DNA of 8,721 nt from Methanobacteriota archaeon (lineage in GTDB: Archaea; Thermoplasmatota; Poseidoniia; MGIII; CG-Epi1), in the NCBI GenBank assembly GCA_003193815.1, contig PSPB01000019.1, positions 1 to 8,721 on the forward strand, given 5' to 3'. The notes beneath the pieces are model-generated. The model made no database searches and was not told the origin of the DNA. It worked only from the letters and a program-made list of their open reading frames with translations. Both the position numbers and the translations under genes were made by a program. Shown here in pieces: positions 1-4,883 of this stretch; the first letter of the stretch is position 1; the number at the start of each line of letters is the position of its first letter.

Positions 1-88
1 GGCAACTCGAGCAGTAACCATGGCTGCGCTGGAAAACCCGGATTTCGAACTGGTCGCCACAATTCTCACAGTCAATCCAGTCACTCAC
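1..88 (-). CDS. Zinc-ribbon protein, N-terminal fragment (runs off window)
   Basis: Partial gene: 29 codons are visible, starting with GTG at 88-86 and leaving the window at base 1. The peptide carries Cys7, Cys10, Cys26 and Cys29, i.e. C-x2-C-x15-C-x2-C, a classic zinc-ribbon spacing, preceded by a short acidic/aromatic N-terminus (MSDWID). The GTG start is chosen because a TATA-like TTTTTAT on the minus strand (112-118) is centred about 27 nt upstream, as for other starts here, and no in-frame ATG lies between. The function cannot be told from 29 residues; zinc ribbons occur in transcription factors, ribosomal proteins and many small archaeal adaptors. The plus-strand reading of the same bases has no recognisable feature. 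Confidence 0.7.
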   Translation of the reverse strand, partial: MSDWIDCENCGDQFEIRVFQRSHGYCSSC

Positions 89-109
89 GACGGGCGATGT
101 CCCGGGGTA

Positions 110-119
110 GGATAAAAAC
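110..119 (-). promoter_or_regulatory. TATA-like box for the zinc-ribbon gene
   Basis: The minus strand reads GGTTTTTATC here. The T/A core is centred about 27 nt upstream of the GTG at 88, which predicts transcription starting at or next to the start codon (leaderless mRNA). The spacing matches the boxes at 1544-1549, 2977-2982 and 3004-3010. It is a visual motif call. Confidence 0.5.
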
Positions 120-160
120 CCGCAGTCCGTTTAGCTGCTTCCAGCTACGCAATAACGCGT

Positions 161-189
161 AAAAACACGGAATGTTACCACCCAAAAAA
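161..189 (-). terminator. Oligo-T termination region downstream of the reductase gene
   Basis: On the minus strand, 70-100 nt past the TAA at 263-261, there are runs of six T's (189-184) and five T's (165-161). Archaeal RNA polymerase commonly terminates at oligo-U stretches without a required hairpin, so these are candidate 3' ends for the upstream gene. Positional inference only. Confidence 0.35.
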
Positions 190-208
190 GAATATATCAC
201 GAAAGCCT

Positions 209-231
209 ATGTCTATCGTCGAGACATTTTT
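209..231 (+). terminator. Small hairpin followed by T5 (plus strand)
   Basis: ATGTCT at 209-214 and AGACAT at 222-227 form a perfect 6-bp stem with loop ATCGTCG, and the run continues as TTTTT through 231. This resembles an intrinsic terminator on the plus strand, but no plus-strand gene is visible upstream in the window. It would make sense only if a small plus-strand RNA is transcribed in 120-231; otherwise it is chance structure in AT-rich DNA. Confidence 0.25.
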
Positions 232-260
232 CAAATTCCGTAGCGATATCGGATTTTCCG

Positions 261-1520
261 TTACCAGCCATATTTCTCAGTTATCTTCAGGCTGGCCTTG
301 ATTTTGAGCAGCTGGCGCGCCATCGGCGCCAGGTCCGGGTTGCGTATCAGGATTCCCAGCATCTTCAGCCACGGCAGGTCGGAGTAGTTGCGGCCGTCGT
401 AGATTTCGCCAATCAGGTTCAGGATGCGCTCGTCGAGCGCGTAAATCAGCTTCGACTCGTCGACGAACTGCTGCTGCGTCCACGGCTGCCGCTTCAGGAT
501 GCGGTCATACCACAGGTGCGGCGCCAGCTGCGGGTGCAGCGCCCGGCCGACGCGTTCCCAGTGCAGGCCGCGGAGTTCGTGGGTGTTGACCGCGTGCGAC
601 GGCGGCACCAGCTCGCTGCTGCCGAGCGCGTTGCGGATGGCGATGGCGGCATATTCCCCCGAGAGCATCCCGACGTGGACGCCCCCTTTAGTTATCGGGT
701 TCGTGAGCCCGGCCGAGTCGCCGACGACGTAGGCGCCGCGCGTCGCGAACTGCGGGATGGGGCCGTCGCGCGGATTCAGCCCGCCATTCTGCAGGTCGCC
801 CAGGTCGTTGGGGATGCGCTGGTCGGGGTCGACCTGCATCTCGTCGCGGCAGAACTGCTCGAGGCCCGCCTTGGCGCCGTTGGTCGCAACGATGCCGACG
901 TTGAAGACGTCGTCGCGCGGGAAGACCCAGACATAGCCGTTGGCGTAGCGGGGATTGATGTAGAAGTCAAAATAATCGGTATCCGGGAAATCGACGTCGC
1001 TGGTGCGGAACTTGTATTGCAGCCCCGGCAGCAGCCGCAGCTTGTCGTTACCCTTGAGGCCAACTTGCGGCACCAGCACCGGGACCCGCCCTTCGGCAAT
1101 CACCAGCTGCCGCGCCTGCGCGACCGGGCCGTCCTTCGAGGCGAGCGTCCAATGGCCATTCTCGCGGCCCACCTTCGTGACGCGCACGCCTTCGTGCCGC
1201 TCGGCGCCCGCCTTGACCGCGTCGTCCGAGATGGCGCGGTCAAGCCCCCAGCGGTGGATTGAGTAGCCGGGCGACATCAGCCCGACCGACTTGCCGTTGG
1301 GCATGCGGATGCGGTTGCCCTTCACCTTCCGGATGGCCCAGTCGCCGATCGGGTAATTCGTATGTTCGAGCGCGATGCGCCCAATGCCTTCACCGCAGTG
1401 AATCGGGTCGCCGACCCGCTGCTTGCGCTCGAACGTAATGACCGAGTGGCCCGCTTCGGCCAGCCGCAGCGCCGTCATCCCGCCGGCCGGCCCCTGCCCC
1501 ACTACGGCAACGTCATGCAT
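261..1520 (-). CDS. Geranylgeranyl reductase-family FAD oxidoreductase
   Basis: A 419-residue flavoprotein of the geranylgeranyl/digeranylgeranylglycerophospholipid reductase family, which in archaea saturates isoprenoid chains of membrane lipids. The FAD-binding Rossmann motif GQGPAGG is at 8-14, with Glu31 at the end of the second strand where it normally binds the adenosine ribose. The family-like motif CGEG is at 42-45, the aromatic segment GYVWVFP at 195-201, and the second FAD motif VVGDSAGLTNP at 265-275 is followed by a glycine-rich KGGVHVG. Length is normal. The C-terminus is basic with no clear membrane helix, consistent with a peripheral membrane enzyme. The middle FAD-contact segment reads IAEGRVP (141-147) where related flavoproteins usually have a DG-type motif. 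The ATG at 1520 fits a leaderless start, with a TATA-like box about 26 nt upstream. The exact substrate is not determinable; other family members act on free prenyl chains or chlorophyll precursors. Confidence 0.88.
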   Translation of the reverse strand: MHDVAVVGQGPAGGMTALRLAEAGHSVITFERKQRVGDPIHCGEGIGRIALEHTNYPIGDWAIRKVKGNRIRMPNGKSVGLMSPGYSIHRWGLDRAISDDAVKAGAERHEGVRVTKVGRENGHWTLASKDGPVAQARQLVIAEGRVPVLVPQVGLKGNDKLRLLPGLQYKFRTSDVDFPDTDYFDFYINPRYANGYVWVFPRDDVFNVGIVATNGAKAGLEQFCRDEMQVDPDQRIPNDLGDLQNGGLNPRDGPIPQFATRGAYVVGDSAGLTNPITKGGVHVGMLSGEYAAIAIRNALGSSELVPPSHAVNTHELRGLHWERVGRALHPQLAPHLWYDRILKRQPWTQQQFVDESKLIYALDERILNLIGEIYDGRNYSDLPWLKMLGILIRNPDLAPMARQLLKIKASLKITEKYGW

Positions 1521-1521
1521 C

Positions 1522-1535
1522 GGCTGGCGCCAGCC
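1522..1535. repeat. Perfect 14-bp palindrome between TATA box and start
   Basis: GGCTGGCGCCAGCC is a perfect inverted repeat lying just upstream of the ATG at 1520, between it and the TATA-like box. A repressor bound here would block the predicted transcription start, so it is a candidate operator. The sequence is GC-rich in a GC-rich genome, which lowers its significance. Confidence 0.4.
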
Positions 1536-1543
1536 TGCCGCGG

Positions 1544-1549
1544 TTAAAA
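1544..1549 (-). promoter_or_regulatory. TATA-like box for the reductase gene
   Basis: The minus strand reads CTTTTAACCG, with TTTTAA at 1549-1544 centred about 26 nt from the ATG at 1520. This predicts a leaderless mRNA. A very similar CTTTTACCG sits at the same distance from the amidase start at 2955. Confidence 0.6.
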
Positions 1550-1563
1550 GCAGACTGTCAAAC

Positions 1564-1605
1564 GATTTTACCAGTCGTACTGCGCGAGCGGGCGCATGCT
1601 TTTTA
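1564..1605 (+). promoter_or_regulatory. Candidate plus-strand TATA boxes for the zinc-finger gene
   Basis: Two TATA-like elements face the gene at 1679: ATTTTA at 1565-1570 (predicted start near 1594) and TTTTTA at 1600-1605 (predicted start near 1628). Either gives a leader of about 50-85 nt, so unlike its neighbours this gene would not be leaderless. Only the upstream one would include the short ORF at 1619. Confidence 0.4.
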
Positions 1606-1618
1606 GGAAGGAGTTGGC

Positions 1619-1657
1619 ATGCAGTGGCTCCGTGTCCGGACTCAACTCACTTCCTGA
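1619..1657 (+). CDS. 12-codon upstream ORF with strong Shine-Dalgarno
   Basis: ATG at 1619 opens a 12-codon frame (MQWLRVRTQLTS) ending at TGA 1655-1657. It is preceded by AGGAAGGAG (1605-1613) with a 5-nt spacer, the best Shine-Dalgarno-like site seen in the window. It is in the same frame as the zinc-finger gene, with only that TGA and seven sense codons before the gene's ATG at 1679. It could be a leader peptide, a remnant of a longer N-terminus cut by a stop mutation, or chance. Translation is not proven. Confidence 0.3.
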   Translation: MQWLRVRTQLTS

Positions 1658-1678
1658 AGACCTCCCGGGGGCGGTCGC

Positions 1679-2176
1679 ATGACCCGCGACCCGCTCTACC
1701 TGACCAAAAAGGAGGCAATCCGGAGTTACAACCTGATGAAAGCGCTGCTGAAGTGGGTCGAACAGGAGCGCGCCAGCCTGCACCATATCGCCGAAGAGAT
1801 GGGCAAGATGCCGCCACTCCAGCGCGAATCGGACGCTGTGGGGCGCATCGAGAAAATCGTCGCGGTGCGGCAGAAGAAACTGATTGAGGCGCTGCAACAC
1901 CTGAAGCCAGAAGTCGAGAAGGCTCACAAACGCATCCAGGCGGCCGGGCTGGTCAAAGGGGGCGCAACGCGCACCGGTAAGCAGCTCAAACAACAGAAGT
2001 CGGGGGTCGAGTTCGCCTCGGTCACCTGCAACGATTGCGAGATGGAGCTGCGCACCGGCAGCCACGTCGCGACCTGTAACCACTGCAACATCAAGTTCCA
2101 CTCTGCCTGCATCTCGCCCATGTTCATGTGCGGGAAGTGTAACGCCGACCTGTCGCAGTTCCAAGCCGCTTACTGA
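1679..2176 (+). CDS. Helical protein with C-terminal C4HC3 (PHD/RING-like) zinc finger
   Basis: 165 residues. Residues about 5-90 are rich in Lys, Glu, Leu and Gln and look mostly alpha-helical, probably coiled coil around 50-85. A basic linker (93-108) leads to a C-terminal finger with Cys117, Cys120, Cys133, Cys136, His141, Cys144, Cys151 and Cys154: C-x2-C-x12-C-x2-C-x4-H-x2-C-x6-C-x2-C. The order C4-H-C3 is that of PHD and RING-CH cross-brace fingers, and Phe149 sits two residues before the seventh ligand where PHD fingers carry a conserved aromatic. The loop between ligands six and seven (6 residues) is shorter than in eukaryotic PHD fingers. I do not recognise a named family; binding protein, nucleic acid or a ubiquitin-like partner are all possible. 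ATG 1679 is the first in-frame start after the TGA at 1655. The 3' end overlaps the convergent amidase gene by 7 nt. Confidence 0.78.
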   Translation: MTRDPLYLTKKEAIRSYNLMKALLKWVEQERASLHHIAEEMGKMPPLQRESDAVGRIEKIVAVRQKKLIEALQHLKPEVEKAHKRIQAAGLVKGGATRTGKQLKQQKSGVEFASVTCNDCEMELRTGSHVATCNHCNIKFHSACISPMFMCGKCNADLSQFQAAY

Positions 2177-2955
2177 GAGTCACGCAGCACCGGTCGCGCT
2201 TCGCGGAACGACGGCAGTGCCCCGAGGTCGATTTCCGCCACCGCGACTCCTGGTTCGAGTGCGGGTGCTTCGCCGACGAAGCGCCCGCGCGGGTCGACGA
2301 TGCACGATTCCCCGCCGAAGGTCAGCGACCCCTGCACCCCGACGTTGTTGGCGAAAGCCCAGAAGCAGGTGGTCTCGATGGCGCGCGCGGGGAGCATGCG
2401 ATGGAACAGCGGACGCGACGTAGTGGGGCTGGCCGAGATGTTCAGGATAAGCTCGGCGCCCGCGTGCGCCAGCGCCAGCGACTGCGTCGGGAAGAATATG
2501 TCGTAGCAGACCTGCATCCCGATGCGCCCCAGCGGCGTCTCGAAGACCGGCGTCGCGTCGCCGGCGCCGAAGTGCAGCTTCTCCTCGAACGGCCCGAAGT
2601 TCGGGAGGTAGCGCTTGCGGTAGTGGCCGATGTAGCCGTCAGGGCCAACCAGCAGCGCGACGTTGTAGAGGCTCTCGCGGCCGCGCTCGACCAGCCCGGC
2701 GGCGATGTGGACGCCGCTCTCGGCCGCCAGTGCTGCGAGGCCCGTCTGCGCCGGGCCGTCGCCCGGCACCGCTTCGGCGACGCGCGCGTAGTCGTCGCGC
2801 AGCAGGTATCCCGTCAGGAACAGCTCGGGAAGCACTAGCAGGTCGAGCCCGCCATCGCAGGCGGACTGCGCCTGCTCCAGCAGCTTGCGCGACGTCGCGA
2901 GATTGGCGTCGACGTCGCCCAGTTCCACGGGCGCCTGCGCCACCGCCAGCTGCAT
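2170..2955 (-). CDS. Nitrilase-superfamily amidase, NAD synthetase glutaminase-like
   Basis: A 261-residue carbon-nitrogen hydrolase. The catalytic Glu-Lys-Cys triad is visible as Glu44 (LPELFLTGY), Lys114 (YRKRYLPN) and Cys150 (QVCYDIFFP). Several stretches resemble the glutaminase domain of glutamine-dependent NAD synthetase rather than plain nitrilases: LTGY followed by an acidic segment, YLPNFGPFEE with a following HFGAGD, and ELILNISASP (168-177). That domain hydrolyses glutamine and passes ammonia to a NadE domain. Here it stands alone, with a stand-alone NadE about 1 kb away. Other family roles (omega-amidase, carbamoylputrescine amidase) remain possible. The frame is open up to 3126, but the ATG at 2955 is chosen: it begins at the family's first beta strand (MQLAVAQAP), has a TATA-like box about 25 nt upstream, and avoids overlap with the gene at 3032. 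The 3' end overlaps the convergent zinc-finger gene. Confidence 0.85.
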   Translation of the reverse strand: MQLAVAQAPVELGDVDANLATSRKLLEQAQSACDGGLDLLVLPELFLTGYLLRDDYARVAEAVPGDGPAQTGLAALAAESGVHIAAGLVERGRESLYNVALLVGPDGYIGHYRKRYLPNFGPFEEKLHFGAGDATPVFETPLGRIGMQVCYDIFFPTQSLALAHAGAELILNISASPTTSRPLFHRMLPARAIETTCFWAFANNVGVQGSLTFGGESCIVDPRGRFVGEAPALEPGVAVAEIDLGALPSFREARPVLRDSQ

Positions 2956-2976
2956 GCGCGCGCAATTGCCGTGCGG

Positions 2977-2982
2977 TAAAAG
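2977..2982 (-). promoter_or_regulatory. TATA-like box for the amidase gene
   Basis: The minus strand reads CTTTTACCG, centred about 25 nt from the ATG at 2955. It nearly repeats the box of the reductase gene (CTTTTAACCG). It supports a leaderless transcript and the shorter start of the amidase. Confidence 0.6.
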
Positions 2983-3003
2983 GGCTGGGCCAGCGGTAAG
3001 TCC

Positions 3004-3010
3004 CATATAG
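3004..3010 (+). promoter_or_regulatory. TATA-like box for the MerT-like gene
   Basis: CATATAG is centred 25 nt upstream of the ATG at 3032, predicting a leaderless mRNA for the MerT-like/DUF1499 pair. It faces away from the amidase box at 2977-2982; only about 20 bp separate the two, so both divergent promoters could share a regulator. GCTGG-G-CCAGC (2984-2994) lies between them. Confidence 0.6.
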
Positions 3011-3031
3011 CCGTCGGCTACCGGGACGCGC

Positions 3032-3430
3032 ATGGTCGCGGAGAGCGAGCAGCCCGCCTCATTGCTGGGGCTGGTGGGCGGAGCGTCGGTAATCAGCAGC
3101 CTCTGCTGCCTGCCGCCGGTAATCATGGTGCTCTTCGGGCTCTCCTCGATTTCGGCCGCAGCGGCGTTCGGCGACAGCCTCTACTTCGGCCCGGCACGCT
3201 GGATATTCTATGGCGCGTCCTTTCTCTTCCTCGGGCTGGGACTGGCGTTCTACTTCCGGCGGCAGGGCATTTGCAGCCTCGACGACGCACGGCGGCAGCA
3301 GACTCGCATCCTCAACACCGGGCTGCTGGTGCTGGCCGCCTCGGTCGCGGGCTACCTCTTCCTGACCTACGTTATCCTCGAAATCGTCGGCATCCGGCTG
3401 GGGCTCCCGTGGGAAGCGTGGTGGGACTGA
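3032..3430 (+). CDS. MerT-like three-helix membrane protein
   Basis: 132 residues with three hydrophobic segments, about 11-39, 57-75 and 95-119. The first holds vicinal cysteines Cys25-Cys26 in SSLCCLPPVIMVLFG, closely matching the first helix of MerT-type mercury transporters, where the pair binds the incoming metal and is followed by a Gly/Pro-rich stretch. Cys81 lies just after a basic RR at the end of helix two, where MerT has further loop cysteines. Length is close to MerT (about 116). No MerP, MerA or MerR-like gene is visible, so mercury as the substrate is not supported; another soft metal or a thiol-based role is equally possible. The ATG at 3032 fits the TATA box 25 nt upstream. 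The next gene overlaps its 3' end, suggesting coupled translation. Medium confidence on family, low on substrate. Confidence 0.7.
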   Translation: MVAESEQPASLLGLVGGASVISSLCCLPPVIMVLFGLSSISAAAAFGDSLYFGPARWIFYGASFLFLGLGLAFYFRRQGICSLDDARRQQTRILNTGLLVLAASVAGYLFLTYVILEIVGIRLGLPWEAWWD

Positions 3431-3915
3431 ACCGGCCCCGCGGCTGGAAAGCGGCTGGCGCGCTGCTGGCGGTCTACCTGCTGCTCGTCGCCGGGATTAC
3501 CCTCGCGGCGCCCGACGAGCCGTGGGATGCGTTCCCCGCCGGCTGCCCCCACGAGAGCAACTGCACCCGCGTCGCCGACCAGAATGTGCGCGGCGAGGGG
3601 CTGGCGCCCATGCGAATAGCGGCCGCCCGGGACGACGTGCAGGCGGCGCTGCTGGAGTGGCTGGAGGAGCAGCCGCGGACCCGCATCCTGAACTCGCAGG
3701 ATGACTTCGTCCACGCGGTGCAGCGCACGGTGTTCTTCCGGTTTCCCGATGATTTCACCTTCCAGCTCTACTGCGAGGGTGACGAGACGGTAATCCAGGT
3801 GCAGAGCCAGTCCCGCCTCGGCACCAACGACTTGGGCGTCAACGAAAAGCGCGTCCGCGGCTTTTACGAGGATTTTGGCGCCAGCGCGCTCGCGCCCGGA
3901 AACTGCGCCGGGTAG
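3421..3915 (+). CDS. DUF1499 family protein with N-terminal membrane anchor
   Basis: 164 residues from a GTG at 3421 (GTG 3418 is the alternative). A short basic N-terminus (NRPRGWK) precedes one hydrophobic segment (11-30), then an extracytoplasmic-looking domain, so the protein is probably membrane-anchored facing outward or released by cleavage. Family signatures are GCPHESNC (41-48), an FFRFPDDFTFQL segment (105-116), QSQSRLGTNDLGVNEKRV (128-145) and an aromatic helix after it. DUF1499 is widespread in bacteria and plastid-bearing eukaryotes and has no established function. Cysteines at 42, 48, 118 and 162 could form disulfides outside the cell. The start overlaps the MerT-like gene by 10 nt. 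No ATG exists near the correct N-terminus; the frame remains open upstream to 3271, but that part would be an Arg/Pro-rich shadow of the MerT-like gene. Confidence 0.8.
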   Translation: MGLNRPRGWKAAGALLAVYLLLVAGITLAAPDEPWDAFPAGCPHESNCTRVADQNVRGEGLAPMRIAAARDDVQAALLEWLEEQPRTRILNSQDDFVHAVQRTVFFRFPDDFTFQLYCEGDETVIQVQSQSRLGTNDLGVNEKRVRGFYEDFGASALAPGNCAG

Positions 3916-3918
3916 CGA

Positions 3919-3936
3919 CGGCGGCGGCCGCCGCCG
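3919..3936. repeat. Perfect 18-bp GC palindrome
   Basis: CGGCGGCGGCCGCCGCCG, four bases after the DUF1499 stop codon. It could form a very stable hairpin at the 3' end of the mRNA, protecting it or pausing polymerase, but no T-run follows. It also lies upstream of the NadE start and could be a binding site. Simple CGG repetition makes chance expansion plausible. Confidence 0.45.
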
Positions 3937-3943
3937 CATCTTC

Positions 3944-3950
3944 CATTAAG
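3944..3950 (+). promoter_or_regulatory. Weak TATA-like box for nadE
   Basis: CATTAAG is centred about 24 nt upstream of the ATG at 3971, in an otherwise GC-only gap. Together with the absence of a Shine-Dalgarno site before the ATG, this suggests leaderless transcription separate from the DUF1499 gene. Weaker than the other boxes. Confidence 0.35.
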
Positions 3951-3970
3951 CCCCCCGCGCTCGGCAGCCG

Positions 3971-4774
3971 ATGCGTCTCCCCACCGACTGTCGCGCCATC
4001 ATCGCCGGCTTCATCCAGCACCGCGTCGCCGATGCCGGCGCCTCGGGCGTCGTGCTCGGGCTTTCGGGCGGCATCGACTCGGCGACCGCGCTCGCCATCG
4101 CGGTTGAGGCGCTCGGTGCCGAAACGGTCCACGGGCTGCTGCTCCCGCACGGCGAGACGGTTTCGACCGGAATGGCGGCGGCGCACGCCGCCGCGCTGGC
4201 GGTCGAGACGCGCGAGGTGGACATCGCGCCGCTGGCAAGCGCATTCGGCGACGCAACGCCCTTCTTTGAGTCGCGCGAACAGCAGGGCAACCTGCGTGCG
4301 CGCCTGCGCATGGTGCTGCTCTACGGCGCGGCGGCCGAGCGCGGGGCGCTGGTGCTCGGAACGTCCAACAAGTCGGAGCTGCTGACCGGCTACTACACCA
4401 AGTGGGGCGACGGGGGTGCCGACCTGCTGCCGCTCGGCGACCTGTATAAAAGCCAGGTGCAACTGCTCGCAACCGCCCTCGGGGTGCCTGCGGCCATCCG
4501 CGAACGCCCTCCAACGGCCGAGCTGTGGGAGGGACAGACCGACGAGGGCGAGCTGGGGCTGCCGTATGCGCAGCTGGACCAGCTGCTGGCGGCGCTCGAG
4601 CGGCATGACTCACCAGCAAAAATGGTGGCGCGCGGCGTTCCGGAGGCGGATGCGGCGCGCGTTGCGGCGCTGGTGCAGCGCTCGATTCACAAGCGAATTT
4701 TCCCGCCCGTTTGTAAACTGGGGCGCCGCACGGTCGGGATTGACTGGCGCGAAACCACGGGGGTCCGGCGCTGA
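3971..4774 (+). CDS. nadE: NAD(+) synthetase, synthetase domain only
   Basis: 267 residues, the size of NH3-dependent NadE. It adenylates nicotinic acid adenine dinucleotide with ATP and amidates it to NAD(+), the last step of NAD synthesis, in the cytoplasm. Visible motifs: PP-loop LSGGIDS (31-37), GTSNKSE (130-136), YTKWGDGGADLLPLGDLYK (142-160), PTAELWEGQTDE (181-192) for deamido-NAD and ATP contacts, and HKR with following PP (240-246). No glutaminase domain is fused, so ammonia must come free or from a partner; the NAD synthetase glutaminase-like amidase at 2170-2955 is the obvious candidate. The ATG at 3971 gives the expected N-terminus; the sequence just before it is purely GC-rich with no Shine-Dalgarno. 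The reductase gene downstream is separated by a long leader, so it is probably a separate transcript. Confidence 0.93.
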   Translation: MRLPTDCRAIIAGFIQHRVADAGASGVVLGLSGGIDSATALAIAVEALGAETVHGLLLPHGETVSTGMAAAHAAALAVETREVDIAPLASAFGDATPFFESREQQGNLRARLRMVLLYGAAAERGALVLGTSNKSELLTGYYTKWGDGGADLLPLGDLYKSQVQLLATALGVPAAIRERPPTAELWEGQTDEGELGLPYAQLDQLLAALERHDSPAKMVARGVPEADAARVAALVQRSIHKRIFPPVCKLGRRTVGIDWRETTGVRR

Positions 4775-4788
4775 CCCGTAAAAGCCAC

Positions 4789-4794
4789 TTATAA
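4789..4794 (+). promoter_or_regulatory. Distal TATA-like box upstream of the reductase leader
   Basis: TTATAA, 15 nt after the nadE stop, predicts a transcript starting near 4818. That RNA would contain both alternative hairpins (4842-4903) and a leader of about 220 nt before the ATG at 5040. Several other AT-rich stretches lie nearby, so the exact promoter is uncertain. Confidence 0.4.
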
Positions 4795-4841
4795 CGTATC
4801 CTGACGAAGGGAAAATAACCACACCTTTAGCTACATAAATC

Positions 4842-4883
4842 GTGGAACCTTTACCCTGTTTTAAGCAGGTTCCACCCTTTTTT
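4842..4883 (+). terminator. Hairpin A: 9-bp stem plus T6, terminator-like
   Basis: GTGGAACCT (4842-4850) and AGGTTCCAC (4867-4875) pair perfectly across a 16-nt loop, then CC and TTTTTT (4878-4883). This is the layout of an intrinsic terminator; it may simply end the nadE transcript. A smaller stem CCTG/CAGG (4855-4858 with 4866-4869) competes inside it. Its right arm is shared with hairpin B, so the two cannot form together. Confidence 0.55.

Larger units (their letters stand above)
89..260. other. AT-rich intergenic region with hairpins
   Basis: 172 bp separate the stop of the geranylgeranyl reductase-family gene from the start of the zinc-ribbon gene, both on the minus strand. No convincing ORF was seen. 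It contains a perfect 6-bp hairpin with a 4-nt loop (TAGCTG/CAGCTA, 132-147), a second 6-bp hairpin with a 7-nt loop (ATGTCT/AGACAT, 209-227) followed on the plus strand by T's, a 7-bp long-range inverted repeat (ACGGAAT 167-173, ATTCCGT 235-241) and minus-strand T-runs of 6 (184-189) and 5 (161-165). The T-runs are reasonable archaeal termination sites for the reductase transcript. The region is clearly more AT-rich than the flanking genes. Confidence 0.5.

Noticed and set aside
44..58. tRNA-like T-loop (TTCGAA) near the window start
   Set aside because: The flanking bases do not form a T-stem and no acceptor or anticodon arm could be found on either strand.
2..115. Plus-strand open frame ending at TAA 113-115
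   Set aside because: No recognisable motif, while the opposite strand over the same bases encodes a clear zinc ribbon with a promoter.
516..1262. Long plus-strand open frame inside the reductase-family gene
   Set aside because: Arg/Ala-rich translation typical of the antisense of high-GC coding DNA; the minus strand has a full set of flavoprotein motifs.
2956..3126. A 57-residue N-terminal extension of the amidase from ATG 3126
   Set aside because: It would overlap the MerT-like gene by 95 nt, carries no family-like sequence, and the TATA-like box at 2977-2982 points to the start at 2955.
3271..3420. Upstream extension of the DUF1499 frame to ATG 3271
   Set aside because: The added residues are an Arg/Pro-rich shadow of the MerT-like gene; the hydrophobic anchor expected at the N-terminus begins just after GTG 3421.
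3919..3936. GC palindrome as a full intrinsic terminator
   Set aside because: No T-run follows on either strand, so it is listed only as a repeat.
3839..4606. 255-residue minus-strand open frame over nadE
   Set aside because: Shadow of nadE; the composition is Arg/Gln-rich without motifs and NadE motifs are complete on the plus strand.
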